From the NCBI RefSeq assembly GCF_031157315.1, contig NZ_JAVIFU010000010.1, forward strand, positions 1 through 64,000: a stretch of 64,000 bases of DNA, in the 5' to 3' direction. Numbering within the stretch: the first letter of the stretch is position 1; each line of letters begins with the position of its first letter. Below, in pieces: positions 61,197 through 64,000 of this stretch. This DNA is from Paenibacillus sp. LHD-38. Lineage in GTDB: Bacteria > Bacillota > Bacilli > Paenibacillales > Paenibacillaceae. The position numbers were made by a program, and so were the translations under genes. The notes beneath the pieces are model-generated. The model saw only the letters and a program-made list of their open reading frames with translations, was not told where the DNA came from and ran no database searches.

Positions 61197-61249
61197 AATT
61201 TACGATACACTCCAAACATCTGCTAAGCAGCTCCTCTCTTTTGTTCATT

Positions 61250-61480
61250 CTAAATAACTGGAAATTCTCCCGTTAATTTGGTGCAAATGGCATCACGGTT
61301 ATATTTAACAGGAAATTCTCCCTTTAATTTCGGGCAAACCACCGTCTCAACGGGAAACGGGCTGAATTAACGGTAACGAATCCTGTTAATTCAAGCCCGA
61401 ACGTCAAATCGGTTATTTTATCGGTAGAAAATCCCGTTAAACGAAGCCGTATTAACAAACGGTCCGTCTAGCAGTACGTT
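61250..61480. repeat. Short interspersed repeats, GGAAATTCTCCCGTTAATTT family
   Basis: GGAAATTCTCCCGTTAATTT at 61260 and GGAAATTCTCCCTTTAATTT at 61311 are near-identical. Related pieces follow: GGGAAACGGGCTGAATTAACGG, and GTAGAAAATCCCGTTAAAC at about 61425. No gene is seen in 60962-61550. Confidence 0.6.
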
Positions 61481-61533
61481 TTCCGTTGATTTTTGCGCGT
61501 CCTAATGAAATCCAGAGCCTATAAACAAAAAAG

Positions 61534-61550
61534 AGCATCCGCTAGGATGC
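61534..61550. repeat. Target-site duplication, left copy
   Basis: AGCATCCGCTAGGATGC, itself a palindrome; on the minus strand it is followed by TCTTTTTTG, so it was the stem of the MMPL gene's own terminator before insertion. Confidence 0.65.
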
Positions 61551-61643
61551 TCAGAATGTCGAGAAACCCACGCTTTTTCCGAAGCGATGGGTTTCTCTTT
61601 TTGTTCTGAGACACGGTTTGAAGAGGGCTAGAAAGGGTTTCTT

Positions 61644-62411
61644 CTAGATTGTCCTCCTTTCTAGGAGAAGGGCAATCTTTTTCATGTTCTGAACGTCTGC
61701 GGTCATGAGCGCTTGCTCAGTCGCATTCCGTAACCCCCGCAAACGGCAATAGCGAAACCCGTGGAGCTGTTTGGCATCCGCGAAGCTTCGCTCAATTGTT
61801 TCTTTTCTTTTTTTGTACAGTCGTTTACCGGATTTACTCAATCGGTTCAACCGCACTTGCTCCTTGCTCTCTTCCCAAATATGTCGTGTTACCACTTTTC
61901 GGTGGTTCTGTGAACGCGTGCACTTTGCCAACATCGGGCAACTCGCACACTGCCCAGGATCCGAGGCATAGTGCCGGTAGCCTTTCCGGTCCGTAGTTCG
62001 GTAGTGAAGCTCTTGTTTTTGTGGACAGACATACAAATCTCGTTCTTTATCGTATGTAAATTGCCACTTGTGGTACAAACCTTGTGTGGAATGGAAACGA
62101 CGATGTGCAATAACCCCAAAGATTTTACGCGTTTCAAGACCTTTACAGATAGGTGCTGTCAAATAACCTGAATCTAAAGCAACCGCTTCTACATGAAAAC
62201 CAAATCGTTCACTTTGTCGATCTAAGCGAGAGAGGTATGGCACAGAATCATGTACATTTCCTGCTGTGACGAAAACATCGGTTATGAGATTGTACTTCAC
62301 ATCGACGGTACGGTGATCCAGATAAAAAAAGCCCTCCGGTTTCCCATCTCGCATCATATAGCCGCTGTCTTGGTCCGTCGTACTTACCTTCACTTCTTTT
62401 TCTTCGTTCAC
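61644..62411 (-). CDS. IS1182 transposase, C-terminal frame
   Basis: Second and third catalytic residues of the DDE fold: D in AVALDSGYLTAP and E in TIERSFADAKQLHGFRYCR; SDPGQCASCPMLAKCTRS is the zinc-knuckle-like segment of this family. The frame continues the N-terminal frame after a -1 shift at 62432-62438 without loss of sequence ([15 protein letters not shown]). GTG 62411 is the first start codon of the frame, probably not used alone. Confidence 0.82.
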   Translation of the reverse strand: MNEEKEVKVSTTDQDSGYMMRDGKPEGFFYLDHRTVDVKYNLITDVFVTAGNVHDSVPYLSRLDRQSERFGFHVEAVALDSGYLTAPICKGLETRKIFGVIAHRRFHSTQGLYHKWQFTYDKERDLYVCPQKQELHYRTTDRKGYRHYASDPGQCASCPMLAKCTRSQNHRKVVTRHIWEESKEQVRLNRLSKSGKRLYKKRKETIERSFADAKQLHGFRYCRLRGLRNATEQALMTADVQNMKKIALLLERRTI

Positions 62412-62425
62412 CTCCTCTCGTGGTT

Positions 62426-63007
62426 TTAAAGCTTTTTTCCATGTGCTTTCCGGTCAGCTTCGATGGTAGCATTCAGCTCATCCAAATAGCCTCGGGTGTT
62501 CTGTTGTACCTGTTCTTTCGTGTACTTCTTTTTATTAGCATTCGCTTTTACGTGTGTAGAATCGGAAACCAGCACACGACCGCCTACCATGCGATGAGAG
62601 ATCGCTTGCATCACAATTTCATCAAAGATGTCTTGAAAGACAGACGTATCCTTGAAGCGAGTCCGGCGGTTCCAGCTAATGGTCGTGTGGTCCGGCACAC
62701 GATCCGTTAATCCCAATCCCAAAAACCAGCGATAAGCCAGGTTGGTTTGAACCTCGCGTTCCAGTTGGCGCTCCGAACGAATGCCGTAAAAATAGCCTAA
62801 AAAGATCATTTTAAAGAGTACAAGTGGATCAATGGCAGGACGTCCATTATCCTGGGAGTAAAGATGACGAACCTTTTCATCAATAAAGGAGAAGTCGATG
62901 TACTTATCGATCTTGCGAAGCATATGATCGGCAGGCACTAAATCCTCAATAGAAACCAATTCAAAATGTTGTTGTTTATCGCGATTAGAACGCAGCATAT
63001 CTAACAC
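62426..63007 (-). CDS. IS1182 transposase, N-terminal frame
   Basis: 193 residues: [50 protein letters not shown] and the first catalytic Asp in [21 protein letters not shown] 63007 follows GGAAGGTGTTAGAT. It ends in TAA just after A-AAA-AAG (62438-62432), a classical -1 slippery heptamer, so a full transposase could be made by frameshifting; a one-base loss in the A run is the alternative. Confidence 0.82.
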   Translation of the reverse strand: MLDMLRSNRDKQQHFELVSIEDLVPADHMLRKIDKYIDFSFIDEKVRHLYSQDNGRPAIDPLVLFKMIFLGYFYGIRSERQLEREVQTNLAYRWFLGLGLTDRVPDHTTISWNRRTRFKDTSVFQDIFDEIVMQAISHRMVGGRVLVSDSTHVKANANKKKYTKEQVQQNTRGYLDELNATIEADRKAHGKKL

Positions 63008-63074
63008 CTTCCGATCGAATGGGTTAATATAATTATACTATATTAACGCGGTGTCGTATTAAATTAATTGAATA

Positions 63075-63108
63075 TAAACAAGGCTGTCGAGACTTTCTCG
63101 ACAGCCTG
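63075..63108 (-). terminator. Hairpin at the IS right end
   Basis: AGGCTGTCGAGA-AAG-TCTCGACAGCCT perfect 12-bp stem followed on the minus strand by TTGTTTATATT. It includes the IS terminal repeat and may block transcripts entering from the MMPL gene. Confidence 0.7.
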
Positions 63109-63117
63109 AAGCATCCG

Positions 63118-64000
63118 CTAGGATGCTTCATTCTTGTTTTTATGGATAAGTAAGCTCATTAATGCTGGCAGCAGCATCCCTCTAACGAGGAATGTATCCA
63201 GCAAAATGCCTGCCGCCATCATAAAGCCGAAGAGAAACAGCTCCTGCAGCGGCTGCGTCATCAGCACGGCAAAAGTCGCCGCAAGAATAATTCCTGCTGA
63301 TGAGATGACGCCGCCCGTCGATGCCACCGCAAGCTGAATCGCCTTTCGCCACGGATGGCGAGTCGCTTCCTCCTGCACGCGCGAGACGAGCATAATATTA
63401 TAATCGACGCCCAAGGCAACCATAAAGACAAAGCTGTACATCGGCAGCCGATAGCTGATTGATTCATAGCCAAGCAGACTGTGGAACACGCCCCAGCTCA
63501 TTCCCAGCGTCGCCACGTAAGATAACAAAATCGTAATCATCATATAGAAGGCCAGCTTAACAGAGCCCGTTTGCCAAGCGAGCATTATGGTGATGAAGAG
63601 AATAATAAGCGTGAACACAACCGCCGTATCCTGCTTGTTCATTGCCCGCACATCAACCTGTGCCGCTGTTTGACCGGCGAACTGCAGCGATTGGAGCGAC
63701 GGGTCAAAACCGCTCTCGCGGAGTAATGAGCTGCTGTCCTTTTTCCACTGCTCTACCGTATCCAGCGCCTTATTCTCATAGGGATTCGTTCGCAATACCA
63801 GCTGAAGCCGCGCCGTGCGCTTATCCTTTGATATGGCCTCTGCAGGCAATGGCTCTCCAAGAAGCACATCCGGATTTACGGAAGCTATGCTCCCTTGTCC
63901 TTTCATTTTTTCCATCAAGGCATGCAGCTTATTCGCGAAGGAGCCATCCGCTTCAATATCAGCTCCATTGTTTACGAGCAGTGTGACGGGGGCCAGCTCC
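63118..64000 (-). CDS. MMPL/RND-family membrane transporter, 5' part beyond window
   Basis: The C-terminal 294 residues, open to the window end. LAPVTLLVNNGADIEADGS, then five to six hydrophobic segments: VFTLIILFITIMLAWQTGSV, YRLPMYSFVFMVALGVDYNI (with the conserved D-Y-N of the proton path) and GVISSAGIILAATFAVLM. This is the YdfJ-type MMPL exporter pattern (lipids or drugs). The TAG stop lies inside the palindrome duplicated by the IS1182 insertion. Confidence 0.85.
   Translation of the reverse strand, partial: ELAPVTLLVNNGADIEADGSFANKLHALMEKMKGQGSIASVNPDVLLGEPLPAEAISKDKRTARLQLVLRTNPYENKALDTVEQWKKDSSSLLRESGFDPSLQSLQFAGQTAAQVDVRAMNKQDTAVVFTLIILFITIMLAWQTGSVKLAFYMMITILLSYVATLGMSWGVFHSLLGYESISYRLPMYSFVFMVALGVDYNIMLVSRVQEEATRHPWRKAIQLAVASTGGVISSAGIILAATFAVLMTQPLQELFLFGFMMAAGILLDTFLVRGMLLPALMSLLIHKNKNEAS

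Larger units (their letters stand above)
61551..63109 (-). mobile_element. IS1182-family insertion sequence, nearly complete
   Basis: About 1.56 kb. Ends: TCAGAATGTCGAGAAA at 61551 and, inverted, TCAGGCTGTCGAGAAA ending at 63109, 14 of 16 positions. Flanked by identical 17-base palindromes AGCATCCGCTAGGATGC at 61534-61550 and 63110-63126, the likely target-site duplication. The transposase is in two overlapping frames. Confidence 0.75.

Overview
The window looks like chromosomal DNA of an endospore-forming, low-to-mid-GC Firmicute of the Paenibacillaceae, most likely Paenibacillus or a close relative. The grounds are strong AGGAGG-type ribosome binding sites, a GerA/GerC/GerB germination operon, Cse60 and YheC/D spore proteins, bacillithiol-type YtxJ, several S-layer-homology (SLH) surface proteins and families of intergenic repeats. 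No rRNA, tRNA or CRISPR array was seen. Functional calls come from recognising families by eye; no database search was run.

Layout. 1-1.1 kb: cut-off IS200-type transposase, then ytxJ. 1.5-5.3 kb: an SLH protein, a secreted stalk/DUF3298 protein and a nucleoside hydrolase. 5.4-11.9 kb: a LysP-like permease, a YvbH-like PH-domain protein, an OmpR/HAMP-kinase two-component pair and a lipoprotein. 12-24.3 kb: a nitrogen-scavenging block with a secreted copper amine oxidase, a His-rich secreted protein, ureide catabolism pucH-pucF-pucG, an SsuABC/TauABC-type ABC importer and pucR. 24.4-28.7 kb: a YheC/D ATP-grasp protein and a three-gene cluster (adenylating enzyme, SbnA, SbnB) that should make L-2,3-diaminopropionate. 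28.7-34.7 kb: small stress and regulatory genes (IDEAL protein, OhrR, YflT, glutathione peroxidase, MerR with SRPBCC, a free-standing HisRS anticodon-binding-domain protein, a CPBP membrane protein). 34.9-42.6 kb: an SLH-anchored GH26 mannanase, a cyclophilin lipoprotein, a GH43 arabinanase and a DUF6143 protein. 42.6-44.5 kb: repeats, a wrecked IS630 copy and a MITE-like element. 44.7-48.8 kb: the ger operon. 49.3-53.8 kb: two tandem secreted asparaginases, one carrying SLH domains. 53.9-61 kb: cse60 and two tiny genes, a methyltransferase, a siderophore importer with an AraC regulator, and an AcuI-type oxidoreductase. 61.5-63.1 kb: an IS1182-type insertion. 63.1 kb to the end: a cut-off MMPL exporter.

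Two regulatory observations tie genes together. Sequences matching TGTNA-N7-TNACA, the GlnR/TnrA nitrogen box of Bacillales, lie upstream of the amine oxidase (14038), the ABC importer (22451) and the asparaginases (53625 and 53736). This suggests one nitrogen-limitation regulon for amines, ureides and asparagine. The second is the most unusual feature. The leader of the HisRS-domain gene (33618-33856) has a good promoter, a 15-codon reading frame with two adjacent His codons, three mutually exclusive hairpins and an intrinsic terminator. That is the architecture of a classical histidine-leader transcription attenuator, which would be unexpected in a Firmicute, where T-boxes are the norm.

Other points: matching ACAATTTAA-type palindromes at ohrR and the glutathione peroxidase gene suggest a small OhrR regulon. 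A REP-like hairpin repeat recurs at 14.1, 19.4, 29.2 and 39.3-39.5 kb, the last as a 97-bp tandem array. Three other intergenic regions each hold a different short-repeat family. A 59-residue membrane protein appears to start at ATT.
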